From contig JALHOD010000003.1 in assembly GCA_022843165.1 (NCBI GenBank), forward strand, positions 227,301 to 291,300: a stretch of DNA of 64,000 nt, in the 5' to 3' direction. This stretch comes from Pseudorhodoplanes sp. GTDB lineage: Bacteria; Pseudomonadota; Alphaproteobacteria; Rhizobiales; Xanthobacteraceae. Under the pieces are notes generated by a model. That model saw only the letters and a list, made by a program, of their open reading frames with translations. It was not told where the DNA came from and did no database searches. The first letter of the stretch is position 1. The number at the start of each line of letters is the position of its first letter. The position numbers were made by a program, and so were the translations under genes. This document shows, one piece after another, positions 52,049 through 61,359 of this stretch.

Positions 52049-52058
52049 GAGGCGGCGC

Positions 52059-52568
52059 TTACGCCTGCCAAGCGAAGGCGACCTTGTCGAGCACCTTGCT
52101 GCCGAAGCGTTCCGAAGACCGCGCCACCGCCCGGCCGCCGAGCGCGCGATAGAATTCCACCGCCGGCTCGTTGTCGGAGAGCGCCCAGATCACAAGGCTC
52201 TTCAGGCCGCTCTGCGCCAGATCCTTGCGCGCGGCGGAGAACAGGCGTCGTCCGAAGCCGAGGCCCTGGAATTCCGGCTTCAGATAAATCTCGTAGATCT
52301 CGCCCTCGTAATAGAGGCTGCGCGCGCGATTGCGGCCGTAATTCGCATAGCCCGCGATGTTGTCGCCGAATTGCATGAGCGCGATGCGGCTGCCTTTCCG
52401 GATCGCCGAATCCCACCAGTCCGGTCCGCGGCGCGCGATCAGCTTTTCCAGTTCGGCGCCGGGGATGATCCCCTGATAGGCATTGCGCCAGGCTTCGTCA
52501 TGCGTCTCCGCGACGGCGGTGGCGTCGGAGGCTTTGGCGCGGCGGATCTCGATAAGGACGGTACTCAT
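52059..52568 (-). CDS. GNAT family N-acetyltransferase
   Basis: A GNAT enzyme of 169 residues. The acetyl-CoA loop is EIYLKPEFQGLGFGRRLFSAARKDL, with the R/Q-x-x-G-x-G/A pattern QGLGFG, followed by the SLVIWALSDNEPAVEFYRALGGR strand-helix typical of the fold. The N-terminus IRRAKASDATAVAETHDEAWRNAYQGIIP resembles RimI-like proteins. Substrate unknown. It converges on the secreted-protein gene with 10 bases between the stops. Confidence 0.88.
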   Translation of the reverse strand: MSTVLIEIRRAKASDATAVAETHDEAWRNAYQGIIPGAELEKLIARRGPDWWDSAIRKGSRIALMQFGDNIAGYANYGRNRARSLYYEGEIYEIYLKPEFQGLGFGRRLFSAARKDLAQSGLKSLVIWALSDNEPAVEFYRALGGRAVARSSERFGSKVLDKVAFAWQA

Positions 52569-52694
52569 GACGCCATATGAGCAAGCGGCGACTCGGGCTT
52601 CAAGCCTGTATTTAACGATCAGTTAACGGTGTGGATTTCTTGCACCGCTTTGTGAGAGGACTGGAACGGCTATAAATTCCAAAGGGTTCTCGCG

Positions 52695-53588
52695 ATGAAA
52701 CGCCTGCTGGCCGGTCTGTTCGGTTTTTGTCTTGCGATATCGGCCACCGCTGTGCCGGCGCAGGACGGGGGCGGGCGTCCCGCGGCCGGACCGCAGAGTC
52801 AGGAGCAGGGACGCTACCGCCAGCAGCTCTGGCTTGTCCCATCGCAGGACAGCTCCATCCTGATGCGGACGACGGTGTTTCGTCCCGCCGGCCCCGGTCC
52901 ATTTCCGCTGGTGATCATCAATCACGGTTCGGTCCAGAACCCGGAGGAGCGCCGAAAGTTCGGTCAGCCGGTTTTCGCGGCGGGCGCCGAATTTTTCGTG
53001 CGGCGCGGCTATGCGGTGGCGGTGCCGCAGCGACCCGGGCATGGTGAAACCGGCGGGCCTTATCTCGAAGCGCAGGGCAGTCCCTGCGAGCGCGCGGATT
53101 TTCGCAAGGCCGGACTGGCGGTGGCGGATTCGATCGAGGCCGCGATCCGCTACATGAGCGAGCAGCTGTTTGTGAAACGTGACGGCATCGTCGTCGTGGG
53201 ACAATCGGCGGGCGGCTGGGGCGCGCTCGGGCTGGCGAGCCGCAATCCGAAAAATGTGATGGCGATCATCAATTTCGCCGGCGGCCGCGGCGGCCGTGTG
53301 CACAACCGTTCGAACAACAATTGCGCGCCCGAAAAACTGGTCGCGGCCGCGGCCCTGTTCGGCTCGACCGCGCGCATTCCGGTGCTGTCGATCTACACGC
53401 AAAATGATTCCTACTTTTCCGCCGCGCTCTCACGGCAGATCGCCGACGCCTATCGCAAGGCGGGGGGCAACATGGACTATCGTCTGCTGCCGGCTTTCGG
53501 CGAGGACGGCCACCGGCTGTTCGGCGCGCGCGACGGCACGGCGATCTGGGAGCCGGTGGTGGACGGCTTTCTGAAAGGTCTCAAATAG
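52695..53588 (+). CDS. Secreted alpha/beta hydrolase (dienelactone-hydrolase-like)
   Basis: A protein of 297 residues with a signal peptide (about 1-22, ending AVPA). The hydrolase fold follows: FPLVIINHGS, FVRRGYAVAVPQRPGHGETGG and the nucleophile elbow GQSAGGWG with Ser. The acid is probably in LSIYTQNDSYF and the His in GEDGHRLFG. It is likely a periplasmic esterase or lipase; substrate unknown. It stands alone, divergent from the acetyltransferase and convergent to typA. Confidence 0.85.
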   Translation: MKRLLAGLFGFCLAISATAVPAQDGGGRPAAGPQSQEQGRYRQQLWLVPSQDSSILMRTTVFRPAGPGPFPLVIINHGSVQNPEERRKFGQPVFAAGAEFFVRRGYAVAVPQRPGHGETGGPYLEAQGSPCERADFRKAGLAVADSIEAAIRYMSEQLFVKRDGIVVVGQSAGGWGALGLASRNPKNVMAIINFAGGRGGRVHNRSNNNCAPEKLVAAAALFGSTARIPVLSIYTQNDSYFSAALSRQIADAYRKAGGNMDYRLLPAFGEDGHRLFGARDGTAIWEPVVDGFLKGLK

Positions 53589-53652
53589 GCCGGGCGGAGA
53601 GCGCCATCCTTCGAGGCCGCGCTGGGTGCGCGCCCGCGGAGGACCGATTGCG

Positions 53653-55479
53653 TCAAACCGTCTCCGCTTCCTTCTGACGCTCGGCGCGCTTGCGGTCGTT
53701 GGGATCGAGCAGCTTCTTGCGCAGGCGGATCGATTTCGGCGTGACCTCGACCAGTTCGTCGTCCTGGATATAGGCCAGCGCCTTTTCCAGCGTCATGCGG
53801 ATCGGCGGCGTCAGGCGCACCGCCTCGTCCTTCGAGGTGGTGCGGATATTGGTGAGCTGCTTGCCCTTGAGCACGTTGATCTCGAGATCGTTGTCGCGGG
53901 TGTGCTCGCCGACGATCATGCCGCGATACACCTTCCAGCCCGGCTCGATCATCATCGGGCCGCGATCCTCGAGCTTCCACATCGCATAGGCGACGGCTTC
54001 GCCCTGTTCGTTGGAGATCAGCACGCCGTTGCGGCGGCCCTGCACCTCGCCCTTGTAGGGCGCATATGCGTGGAACAGCCGGTTCATGATCGCGGTGCCG
54101 CGGGTGTCCGTGAGCAATTCGCCCTGATAGCCGATCAGCCCGCGCGTGGGGGCGTGGAAGACCAGCCGCAGCCGGTTGCCGCCGGACGGCTTCATTTCCA
54201 TCATCTCGGCCTTGCGCTCCGACATCTTCTGCACGACCACACCGGAATGCTCCTCGTCGACGTCGATGACGACTTCTTCGATCGGCTCTTCCAGCTCTCC
54301 GGATTCGTTGCGGCGGAACAGCACTTTCGGCCGCGACACGGAGAGTTCGAAGCCTTCGCGGCGCATGGTCTCGATCAGGATGCCGAGCTGCAATTCGCCG
54401 CGGCCGGCGACTTCCATCGAATCTTTCTCGTCGGATTCGGACACGCGCAGCGCCACGTTGCCTTCGGCTTCGCGCAGCAGGCGGTCGCGGATCATGCGGC
54501 TGGTGACCTTGCTGCCTTCGGTGCCGGCAAGCGGGGAATCGTTGACGCGGAAGGTCATCGCCAGCGTCGGCGGGTCGATCGGCTGCGCCGGCAGCGGCGT
54601 GTCCACTTCCGGAGCGCAGATGGTATGCGCGACGGTCGCATCCGGCAGGCCGGCAATGGCGACGATGTCGCCGGCTTCGGCCTCTTCCACCGGCGTGCGC
54701 TCAAGTCCGCGGAAGGCAAGCACCTTGGAAATGCGGCCCTCCTCGATCAGCTTGCCGGTGTGATCAAGAACCTTGACCGCCTGGTTCGGTTTCACCGATC
54801 CCGACACGATGCGGCCGGTCACAATGCGTCCGAGATAGGGATTGGCTTCAAGGATGGTGCCGAGCAGCCGGAACGGCCCCTCCTGAACGGTCGGTTCCGG
54901 CACATGACGCAGGATCAGGTCGAACAGCGGCGCCATGCCCTTGTCCTTCGGGCCTTCTTCCTTCTCGGCCATCCAGCCTTCCTTGGCCGAACCGTAGAGA
55001 ATCGGGAAGTCGAGTTGTTCGTCGGTGGCGTCGAGCGCGGCAAAGAGATCGAACACTTCGTTCACGACTTGCGTCGCGCGTGCGTCGGGACGATCCACCT
55101 TGTTGATCGCCACGATCGGCTTCAGGCCCATCTTCAGCGCCTTGCCGACCACGAACTTGGTCTGCGGCAGCGGACCTTCGGCGGCGTCGACCAGCACAAT
55201 CGCGCCGTCCACCATGCCGAGAATGCGCTCCACCTCGCCGCCGAAATCGGCGTGGCCCGGAGTGTCGACGATGTTGATGCGCACGTCGTTCCACACCACC
55301 GACGTCGCCTTGGCGAGAATGGTGATGCCGCGCTCGCGCTCCAGGTCGTTGGAATCCATCGCGCGTTCGGCCACGCGCTGGTTCTCCCGGAACGAGCCGG
55401 ATTGCTGCAGCAGGCGATCCACCAGCGTGGTCTTGCCATGGTCGACGTGTGCGATGATGGCGACGTTACGAAGCTTCAT
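53653..55479 (-). CDS. typA: Translational GTPase TypA/BipA
   Basis: A protein of 608 residues. GTPase motifs are G1 HVDHGKTT, G3 DTPGHADF and G4 NKVDRPDA. Domains II, III, V and the C-terminal BipA-specific domain ([18 protein letters not shown] to [22 protein letters not shown]) follow in order. It acts on the ribosome, aiding 50S assembly and growth under stress, notably in the cold. The start MKLRNVAII is the family start; the track extension of 12 residues is not conserved. Confidence 0.96.
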   Translation of the reverse strand: MKLRNVAIIAHVDHGKTTLVDRLLQQSGSFRENQRVAERAMDSNDLERERGITILAKATSVVWNDVRINIVDTPGHADFGGEVERILGMVDGAIVLVDAAEGPLPQTKFVVGKALKMGLKPIVAINKVDRPDARATQVVNEVFDLFAALDATDEQLDFPILYGSAKEGWMAEKEEGPKDKGMAPLFDLILRHVPEPTVQEGPFRLLGTILEANPYLGRIVTGRIVSGSVKPNQAVKVLDHTGKLIEEGRISKVLAFRGLERTPVEEAEAGDIVAIAGLPDATVAHTICAPEVDTPLPAQPIDPPTLAMTFRVNDSPLAGTEGSKVTSRMIRDRLLREAEGNVALRVSESDEKDSMEVAGRGELQLGILIETMRREGFELSVSRPKVLFRRNESGELEEPIEEVVIDVDEEHSGVVVQKMSERKAEMMEMKPSGGNRLRLVFHAPTRGLIGYQGELLTDTRGTAIMNRLFHAYAPYKGEVQGRRNGVLISNEQGEAVAYAMWKLEDRGPMMIEPGWKVYRGMIVGEHTRDNDLEINVLKGKQLTNIRTTSKDEAVRLTPPIRMTLEKALAYIQDDELVEVTPKSIRLRKKLLDPNDRKRAERQKEAETV

Positions 55480-55575
55480 GAAAGGGGTGTGTCCAAAAGC
55501 CGGACGCGGGCCCAATCCGGCCCGCGACCCAAATGCGCTGTCAGCGATGGCGGGGATATAGGCGAGCCGCCCCGT

Positions 55576-56727
55576 TTAGGCAATCGGCCCTTGGTTAATG
55601 GCCTTTTCGGGCCTCGCGAGGCGGCTCCAGGGACCGAATTTGGCGTCTTTCGGCATGGCGTCGCGCATCATCAGCAATTCGCCCATGGTTTCGGTGGTGA
55701 TCAGCCCCAGAAACCGGCCGTCGTTTTCGACCACGGCCACCGCCGGCGCCGCTTTCTCCTGCAGGAGGCGGACCGCCTCATCCAGCGGGGCGCGGCGATT
55801 CACCACCGGAATCGAATCGGTCATGACCTGGCTGACGCGCGCATCCGGACCCAGCTCCTTCAGGGCGCGGATGATGTCGCCGCGGCCGAGCAGCCCGACC
55901 GGCCTGTGCGCGGCATCGACCACCGGGAATTCGCTCTGGCTGGTGCGCAGCAGGGTCTGCACCGCCTCGTCGATATGCGCCTCCGGCGGGAGCGTTGCGA
56001 TCTGCGTCATGGTGGCGGCCGAGACCGGCACGCCGCGCGCGACCGAACGCAACGCGACCATGTGAGCCTCCGAGGACGCTGCGAGATACACGAAGATTGC
56101 GATGAAGATCAGGATCGGATTGTAGAACAGCCCGACAAAGCCGAGCAGGAAGGCGAAGCCCTGCCCGATCGAGGCGGCGACTTCGGTTGCGCGCACGAAA
56201 CCCAGTTTTGCACTGAGCAGGGCGCGCAGCACGCGCCCCCCGTCCATCGGAAAGGCCGGGATCATGTTGAACAGGGCCAGGAACAGGTTCACCGCCGCCA
56301 GCCGGTTGACCAGCGGAATGGTGGTGTTGTCCAGCGAGGCCGCCGCGGCCCCCGACGTCAGCTCGGCGCCGGCAAACAGCAGCAGGAACCCGGCGATCAC
56401 CACATTCACCAGCGGTCCGGCGATGGCGATCAGGAATTCCTCCATCGGCTTTTCCGGGATGCGCTCCAGCCGCGCCACGCCGCCGATCGGCAGCAATGTC
56501 ACGTCCGGCGTCGCCACACCGAAGGCGCGCGCGGTGAAGATATGTCCGAACTCATGCGCCAGAACGCAGGCGAAGATCAGCACCAGGAAGAGCAGCCCGC
56601 TCCAGGCGGCGTCCGCCCCGCCGGCGGCATAGCTGGCGCCGAAAATCCACACCAGAAACAGCAGGAACGTGATGTGGATGCGCACGGCGGTGCCGGCGAT
56701 CGACCCGATATTCAATGACCAGCCCAT
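55576..56727 (-). CDS. Site-2 protease (M50 family) with two CBS domains
   Basis: A membrane metalloprotease-like protein of 383 residues. The zinc site HEFGH lies at about residue 60 in LAHEFGHIFTARAFG, and the third ligand in NMIPAFPMDGGRVLRALL at about residue 160, with six helices in total. Two CBS domains (about 250-310 and 315-375) are C-terminal and may bind adenine nucleotides. This SpoIVFB-like architecture (M50-CBS) is common in Rhizobiales; the target protein is unknown. It lies about 100 bases upstream of typA on the same strand. Confidence 0.9.
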   Translation of the reverse strand: MGWSLNIGSIAGTAVRIHITFLLFLVWIFGASYAAGGADAAWSGLLFLVLIFACVLAHEFGHIFTARAFGVATPDVTLLPIGGVARLERIPEKPMEEFLIAIAGPLVNVVIAGFLLLFAGAELTSGAAAASLDNTTIPLVNRLAAVNLFLALFNMIPAFPMDGGRVLRALLSAKLGFVRATEVAASIGQGFAFLLGFVGLFYNPILIFIAIFVYLAASSEAHMVALRSVARGVPVSAATMTQIATLPPEAHIDEAVQTLLRTSQSEFPVVDAAHRPVGLLGRGDIIRALKELGPDARVSQVMTDSIPVVNRRAPLDEAVRLLQEKAAPAVAVVENDGRFLGLITTETMGELLMMRDAMPKDAKFGPWSRLARPEKAINQGPIA

Positions 56728-56843
56728 GACATCCTCACCGTTGCAATCCGGACCGCTTCGTGCCGCCCAAGGAAACAGCTAAGGTCGGTTCCGGTTCTTT
56801 GCGAGGGCCATCCTATCTGTCAAATGAGCCCGGAGATGCCGCC

Positions 56844-57134
56844 ATGCCAGAAAAACTGACCGGAGAGGCCCGCAGATCCGCCCTGGCGGCCCTGCCCGGC
56901 TGGATCGAGATGACGGACCGCGACGCGATTTTCAGGACGTTCGTGTTCCGGGATTTCAGCGAAGCCTTCGGCTTCATGACCCGCGCCGCCCTGGTGGCCG
57001 AGAAGCTTGACCATCATCCGGAATGGATGAATGTCTACAAGACGGTGGACGTGACGCTCTCGACGCACGATGCCGGCGGGCTGACCGAAAAGGACGTCAC
57101 GCTCGCAAAGGCAATGAACAAACTGGCGGATTGA
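56844..57134 (+). CDS. phhB: 4a-hydroxytetrahydrobiopterin dehydratase (pterin-4a-carbinolamine dehydratase)
   Basis: A protein of 96 residues. The active-site motif [36 protein letters not shown] contains the two adjacent His and the following Pro-Glu-Trp-x-Asn that dehydrate the carbinolamine. Such proteins often serve phenylalanine hydroxylase, but no hydroxylase gene is here; other pterin or molybdenum-cofactor-related roles have been proposed. The ATG of MPEKLTG is the family start. It leads an operon with an unusual SDR six bases downstream. Confidence 0.92.
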   Translation: MPEKLTGEARRSALAALPGWIEMTDRDAIFRTFVFRDFSEAFGFMTRAALVAEKLDHHPEWMNVYKTVDVTLSTHDAGGLTEKDVTLAKAMNKLAD

Positions 57135-57140
57135 ATTTCC

Positions 57141-57929
57141 ATGGACTTGAATTTGACCGGCAAGGCGGCCGTCGTCACCGGCGGCAGCATCGGCATCGGC
57201 CGCGCCATCGCGGTCGAACTTGCGGCCGAGGGCGCCGATATCGTGATCGTGGCGCGCAATGCCGAGCGGCTGCAAGCGGCCGCGGACGAGATCGCCAGGG
57301 GCACGGGACGCCGGGTGATCGCCTGTGCCGGCGACATGACGCAGCCGGGCGATATCGCGAACGCGATGGACGCCGCGCGTCAGGCCTTCGGGCGCATCGA
57401 CATCCTGATCAACAATGCCGGCGCCTCGCCGATGGGACGCATTGCCGACACGCCGGACGCGACCTGGGAGAAATCCCTCAATCTGAAGCTGCTCGGTTAC
57501 ATGCGGTGCGCGCGCGACGTGCTGCCCGGCATGCGCGAGCGGCGCTGGGGACGCATCGTCAACATCATCGGCCGCAGCGGGCATCAGCCGCGCGCGGCCT
57601 ATATGGCGGGCGGCGCGGTCAACGCGGCGTTGCTCAATTTCACGCTGGCGCTGGCGGAGGAATGCGCGCCCGACAACGTTCTGGTGACCGGCGTCAATCC
57701 CGGTCCGGTGCAGACCGAGCGCTGGGACAGCCTGATCTCGCAAGGTGCGGCCATCGCCGGCAGGGATGCCAATGCGGTCAACGCCGCCGCAATTGCGTCG
57801 GTGCCGCTCGGCCGCGTCGGGCGGCCGGACGAAGTGTCGGGCCTGGTGGCGTTCTTGTGCTCGGAGCGTGCGTCGTTCATGACCGGCACCTGCATCAATA
57901 TCGACGGCGGCGGGACGCGGTGCATCTGA
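57141..57929 (+). CDS. Atypical short-chain dehydrogenase/reductase lacking the YxxxK Lys
   Basis: A protein of 262 residues with a normal SDR cofactor site (TGGSIGIGRAIAVEL, VARNAERL, NNAGAS) and the C-terminal TCINIDGGG. At the active site it reads IIGRSGHQPRAAYMAGGAVNAAL: Tyr154 is kept, but the Lys four residues later is Gly158. The usual Ser is not in its aligned place either (NIIG instead of NISS; a Ser lies two residues after the aligned position). This points to a different chemistry or a binding role. Its stop overlaps the hydrolase start by one base (TGATG), and PhhB lies six bases upstream. Confidence 0.87.
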   Translation: MDLNLTGKAAVVTGGSIGIGRAIAVELAAEGADIVIVARNAERLQAAADEIARGTGRRVIACAGDMTQPGDIANAMDAARQAFGRIDILINNAGASPMGRIADTPDATWEKSLNLKLLGYMRCARDVLPGMRERRWGRIVNIIGRSGHQPRAAYMAGGAVNAALLNFTLALAEECAPDNVLVTGVNPGPVQTERWDSLISQGAAIAGRDANAVNAAAIASVPLGRVGRPDEVSGLVAFLCSERASFMTGTCINIDGGGTRCI

Positions 57930-58747
57930 TGGCGACTGCAATCTCGAAAATCCGCGTCGGCGACGATTGCGAACTGGCTGTTCGACTCGACGATTACGCC
58001 GATGCCTGGCAGGCGAAGCCGCCGGTGGTGATGCTGCACGGGCTTGCCGAAAGCGGCGAGGCGTTCCGCCGCTGGGTGCCGTATTTCGCCGCCCATCATC
58101 TGGTGGTGCGGCCGGATCTGCGCGGCTACGGCGATTCCACGCCGATGGCGGGAGATTACAAATACCGTTTCGCGCAACTGGGCGAGGACATCATCCGCCT
58201 GCTCGACGCGCTGAAGCTTGAGCGCGTGTTCCTGATCGGCGGCAAGATCGGCGGCACGCTCGCGATGCATCTCGCCGCGAATTGTCCCGCGCGCGTGATC
58301 GCGCTCGCCGCCGTCGGGGCGCCGGTTTCGCTCACGTCGTTTTCCGAACGGGCGCCGGCCTGGCGCAGGCAGATTCGCGAGCAGGGCGTCGCCGCCTGGG
58401 TGCGCGAAACCACCGAAGGCCGGCTCGGCACCTCCCTGCCGCCGCCGGCGATCGAATGGTGGGTGAACCTGATGTCGAAGACGCAGGCTTCGACACTGGA
58501 GGCTTTTCTGCAGATGGTGCCGACGGTCGACGTCACCGCCGAATTGCCGCGCATCCAGTGTCCGGCGGTGGTGATCACCACCACCGGGTCGGGTCTTGGC
58601 AGCGTGGAATCCGTGCGCGCCTGGCAGGAGAGGATTCCGGGCTCGAAGCTCGAAGTCCTGCCCGGCGATTCCTACCACGTCGCCGCAACCGATCCGGACA
58701 AGTGCGCGTCGTTGGTGCGCAGCTTCTTCGACCGCCTGAAGGTTTGA
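57929..58747 (+). CDS. Atypical alpha/beta hydrolase with Lys at the nucleophile elbow
   Basis: A protein of 272 residues with the alpha/beta hydrolase core: VVMLHGLAESGEAFRRWVPYF with the oxyanion region, VRPDLRGYGDS, and a C-terminal His in GDSYHVAA. The nucleophile elbow reads FLIGGKIGGTLAM, so the catalytic position of G-x-Nuc-x-G is Lys106 instead of Ser, Asp or Cys. It therefore cannot use the standard mechanism and may be a lyase, a binding protein or an enzyme with a Lys-dependent reaction. It is coupled by one overlapping base to the SDR upstream, which also lacks catalytic residues. Confidence 0.85.
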   Translation: MATAISKIRVGDDCELAVRLDDYADAWQAKPPVVMLHGLAESGEAFRRWVPYFAAHHLVVRPDLRGYGDSTPMAGDYKYRFAQLGEDIIRLLDALKLERVFLIGGKIGGTLAMHLAANCPARVIALAAVGAPVSLTSFSERAPAWRRQIREQGVAAWVRETTEGRLGTSLPPPAIEWWVNLMSKTQASTLEAFLQMVPTVDVTAELPRIQCPAVVITTTGSGLGSVESVRAWQERIPGSKLEVLPGDSYHVAATDPDKCASLVRSFFDRLKV

Positions 58748-58753
58748 CGGGCC

Positions 58754-59731
58754 TTATTCCACCTTGGCGCCGGACACCTGGATCACCTTGGTCCATTTCG
58801 TGGTTTCGTCGGCGAGGAACTTTCCGAAAGCCGCGCCCGAGACATCGCCGGGCTCGGCGCCGAGTTCGGTAAAGCGCTTCTGCACGTCCGGCATTTTCAG
58901 GACCGCGGCGATCTCGCCTTCCAGCTTTTTCAGCACGGCGGGCGGCGTCTTCGCCGGTGCCACGAGACCGAACCAGGCCGAAGCATCAAAGCCCGACAGA
59001 CCGGATTCGGCCACCGTCGGCACGTCCGGCATGGCGGTGGCGCGTTTCGCGCCGGCGACCGCAATCGCGTTCACCTTCTTGCCCGCGACCTGCGGCAGTA
59101 CCGCCGGCATGTTGTCGAACATCACCGGAATGTGGCCGGCGACCAGATCGTTCATCGCCGGAGCCGCGCCCTTGTAGGGCACGTGCACGATGTTGATGTT
59201 CGCCATGCTCTTGAGCAATTCGCCGGCGAGATGGTTGGTCGAGCCGTTGCCGGACGAGCCGAAATTGATCGTGCCGGGCTTTGCTTTCGCCAGCGCGATC
59301 AGATCCTTCACGCTCTTCGCCTCGACGGAAGGGTGCACCATCAGCACGATCGGCACCTGCGCGATCAGCGCCACCGGCGCAAAAGCCTTTGTCGGATCGA
59401 AGGGCAGGTTCTTGTAAAGGGCGACGTTCGACGTGAGCGGACCGGGCGCGCTGAGCAGCAGCGTGTAGCCGTCCGGTTCGGAACTTGCGACCGATTCGGC
59501 GCCGATATTGCCGCCGGCGCCGCCGCGATTTTCGACGAAGAATTGCTGGCCCACCCGCTCCGACAGCTTCTGCGCCAGGATGCGCGCGATGATGTCGTTG
59601 GAGCCGCCGGCCGGGTAGGGCACCACGATCTTCACCGGGCGCGCGGGATAATCCTGCGCGGCAGCCAGGCCGGTCATGCCGAAGGCGGCGAGGCAGGCGG
59701 AGAGGATGGTGGCGCGCCAATGGATTTGCAT
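58754..59731 (-). CDS. Tripartite tricarboxylate transporter receptor, Bug/TctC family
   Basis: A periplasmic protein of 325 residues: signal peptide about 1-25 (ending LAAAQ), then the Bug signature YPARPVKIVVPYPAGGSNDIIARILAQKL and the ligand-loop segments NRGGAGGNIGAESVA and YKGAAPAMNDLVAGHIPVMFDNMPAVLPQ. Such receptors bind carboxylates or amides; no TctA/TctB membrane genes are near, as usual for the many orphan Bug proteins in this group. It converges on the atypical hydrolase gene with six bases between the stops. Confidence 0.92.
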   Translation of the reverse strand: MQIHWRATILSACLAAFGMTGLAAAQDYPARPVKIVVPYPAGGSNDIIARILAQKLSERVGQQFFVENRGGAGGNIGAESVASSEPDGYTLLLSAPGPLTSNVALYKNLPFDPTKAFAPVALIAQVPIVLMVHPSVEAKSVKDLIALAKAKPGTINFGSSGNGSTNHLAGELLKSMANINIVHVPYKGAAPAMNDLVAGHIPVMFDNMPAVLPQVAGKKVNAIAVAGAKRATAMPDVPTVAESGLSGFDASAWFGLVAPAKTPPAVLKKLEGEIAAVLKMPDVQKRFTELGAEPGDVSGAAFGKFLADETTKWTKVIQVSGAKVE

Positions 59732-59884
59732 CGAACGTTTCCCTTTGAAATATGTTGATTAAAGGCTTGTTGGGCGCGGAGCATTACCGCGCCGGTGCGG
59801 CGCGTCAACTGCGGCGCAATGGCTTGCGGCCGGGGGCCGCCGGGGCCATGTAGCGGGCTGGCGCCTTTCAGCGGAGACGGGACC

Positions 59885-60250
59885 ATGCGCTCAGGACGCA
59901 CATCGGCCGGCGGAAATGCCTACGCAGCGAACGACGTGGCGGACGACGAACGGCTTGTCCGCAACGGCTTCTGGCGCAAGCTGGCGCGCCATGCCGGCAA
60001 GCTGCCCTTCGCCGAGGATCTGCTGGCCGCCTATTATTGCGCCTTCGACCGCCAGACGCCGTTGCAGGTGCGCGCGGTCTTGCTCGGCGCGCTGGCCTAT
60101 TTCGTTCTGCCGCTCGACGGCATTCCCGACCTTCTGCCCATGCTCGGCTTCGCCGACGACGCCGCCGTGCTCGCCACCGCCATGAAGCTCGTGATGGATT
60201 CGATCCGCCCCGAGCATCGCGAGGCGGCGCGCGAGAAGCTCTTCCAATAG
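59885..60250 (+). CDS. YkvA family (DUF1232) protein
   Basis: A protein of 121 residues. The DUF1232 core is seen in AAYYCAFDRQTPLQVRAVLLGALAYFVLPLDGIPDLLPMLGFADDAAVL, with the invariant YxxxPxDxIPD motif and one hydrophobic helix; the C-terminus is charged (RPEHREAAREKLFQ). Function unknown; homologues are small membrane-associated proteins. ATG at 59885 is chosen because the 30 preceding residues are low-complexity and non-conserved. It converges on the quinone oxidoreductase gene with three bases between stops. Confidence 0.87.
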   Translation: MRSGRTSAGGNAYAANDVADDERLVRNGFWRKLARHAGKLPFAEDLLAAYYCAFDRQTPLQVRAVLLGALAYFVLPLDGIPDLLPMLGFADDAAVLATAMKLVMDSIRPEHREAAREKLFQ

Positions 60251-60253
60251 CCG

Positions 60254-61228
60254 CTACGGCCGGATAATCGCTTTTCCCATCACCTTGCGGTCGGCGATGT
60301 CCTTCAGCGCCCGCGGCGTGTCGGCGAGCGGGTAGACCGCGTGTACATGCACCGACAGTTTTCCGTCCGCCGCCCAGCGCACGATCTGCTGCATGTTGCT
60401 GGCATTCTGCTCCGGAAAGCGTTCGGTGAAGCCGCCCCATTGCACGCCGACAATGTCACAGCTTTTCAGCAGCGCGAGATTGAGCGGGATTTTCGGAATC
60501 TCGCCGGCCGCGAATCCGATCACCAGGAAGCGGCCTTCCCAGGCCAGCGCGCGCAGGGCCGCCTCGGAATAGGCGCCGCCGATCGGGTCGTAGACGACAT
60601 CCACGCCATGCGAACCGCCCAGCCTTTTCAGTTCGGCTTTCAGGTCCTGCGTCGTGTAGTTGATGGTCTCGTCGGCGCCGTGCGCCCGCGCGAAGGCGCA
60701 TTTCTCGGCGGTCGAGGCGCAGGCGATCACGCGCGCGCCCATCAGCTTGCCGATCTCCACCGCCGACAATCCGGTGCCGCCGGCCGCGCCCAGCACCGCC
60801 AGCGTCTCGCCCGCCTTCAGCTTTCCACGATCATGCAATGCGTAATAGGTGGTGCCGTAGATCACGCTCAGTCCGGCGGCGCGGTCGAAATCCAGTCCGT
60901 CGGGAATCTTCACAAGCCGCACGGCCCCGATCGCCACGCGCTCGCGCGCCGCGCCGTAGCGCATGTAGCCCATCACGCGGTCGCCCGGCGTCACGCCGGC
61001 CGCGCCCGCGCCCACGCTCTCGACAATGCCGGCGAATTCCGCCGCCGGTGAAAACGGATAGGCCGGCTTGACCTGGTACTTGTCGGCGATGATCAGCGTG
61101 TCGAAGAAATTCAGCGCCGCCGCCGCGATCCTGACCACGGCCTCGCCGGGTGCCGCGACGGGGTCGGGGATGTCGCCGAGCACAAGATCGTCGGGTGTGC
61201 CGGGTTGGCTGCAAAGAATGGCTTTCAT
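60254..61228 (-). CDS. NADPH:quinone oxidoreductase-like zinc-free MDR enzyme
   Basis: A medium-chain dehydrogenase/reductase of 324 residues. The N-terminal GroES-like part includes ALNFFDTLIIADKYQVKPAYPFSPAAEFAGIVESVG, and the cofactor domain has the motif LAVLGAAGGTGLSAVEIGKLMGA. The Cys and Glu residues of a structural or catalytic zinc site are missing, as in QOR-type enzymes. It would reduce quinones or enones with NADPH. The ATG at 61228 has AGGAG nine bases upstream; the ATG at 61237 would directly abut that site. Divergent from ialB. Confidence 0.9.
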   Translation of the reverse strand: MKAILCSQPGTPDDLVLGDIPDPVAAPGEAVVRIAAAALNFFDTLIIADKYQVKPAYPFSPAAEFAGIVESVGAGAAGVTPGDRVMGYMRYGAARERVAIGAVRLVKIPDGLDFDRAAGLSVIYGTTYYALHDRGKLKAGETLAVLGAAGGTGLSAVEIGKLMGARVIACASTAEKCAFARAHGADETINYTTQDLKAELKRLGGSHGVDVVYDPIGGAYSEAALRALAWEGRFLVIGFAAGEIPKIPLNLALLKSCDIVGVQWGGFTERFPEQNASNMQQIVRWAADGKLSVHVHAVYPLADTPRALKDIADRKVMGKAIIRP

Positions 61229-61359
61229 GGTGGACATCTCCTACCACGACCCCCGTGCCGGCAATCAACGGTGGAAATCGCCTTCACAATGCCGATTTTG
61301 GATTATTATTCGCCCGCAGGGGCCGCTTCGGCGCAGGCCGGAACGAAAGGTGCGAGCAC

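Noticed and set aside
53626-56718. A 1030-residue plus-strand ORF opposite typA and the M50 protease
   Set aside because: It spans two genes with clear family motifs on the other strand and has the His/Arg/Asp-rich composition of an antisense shadow.
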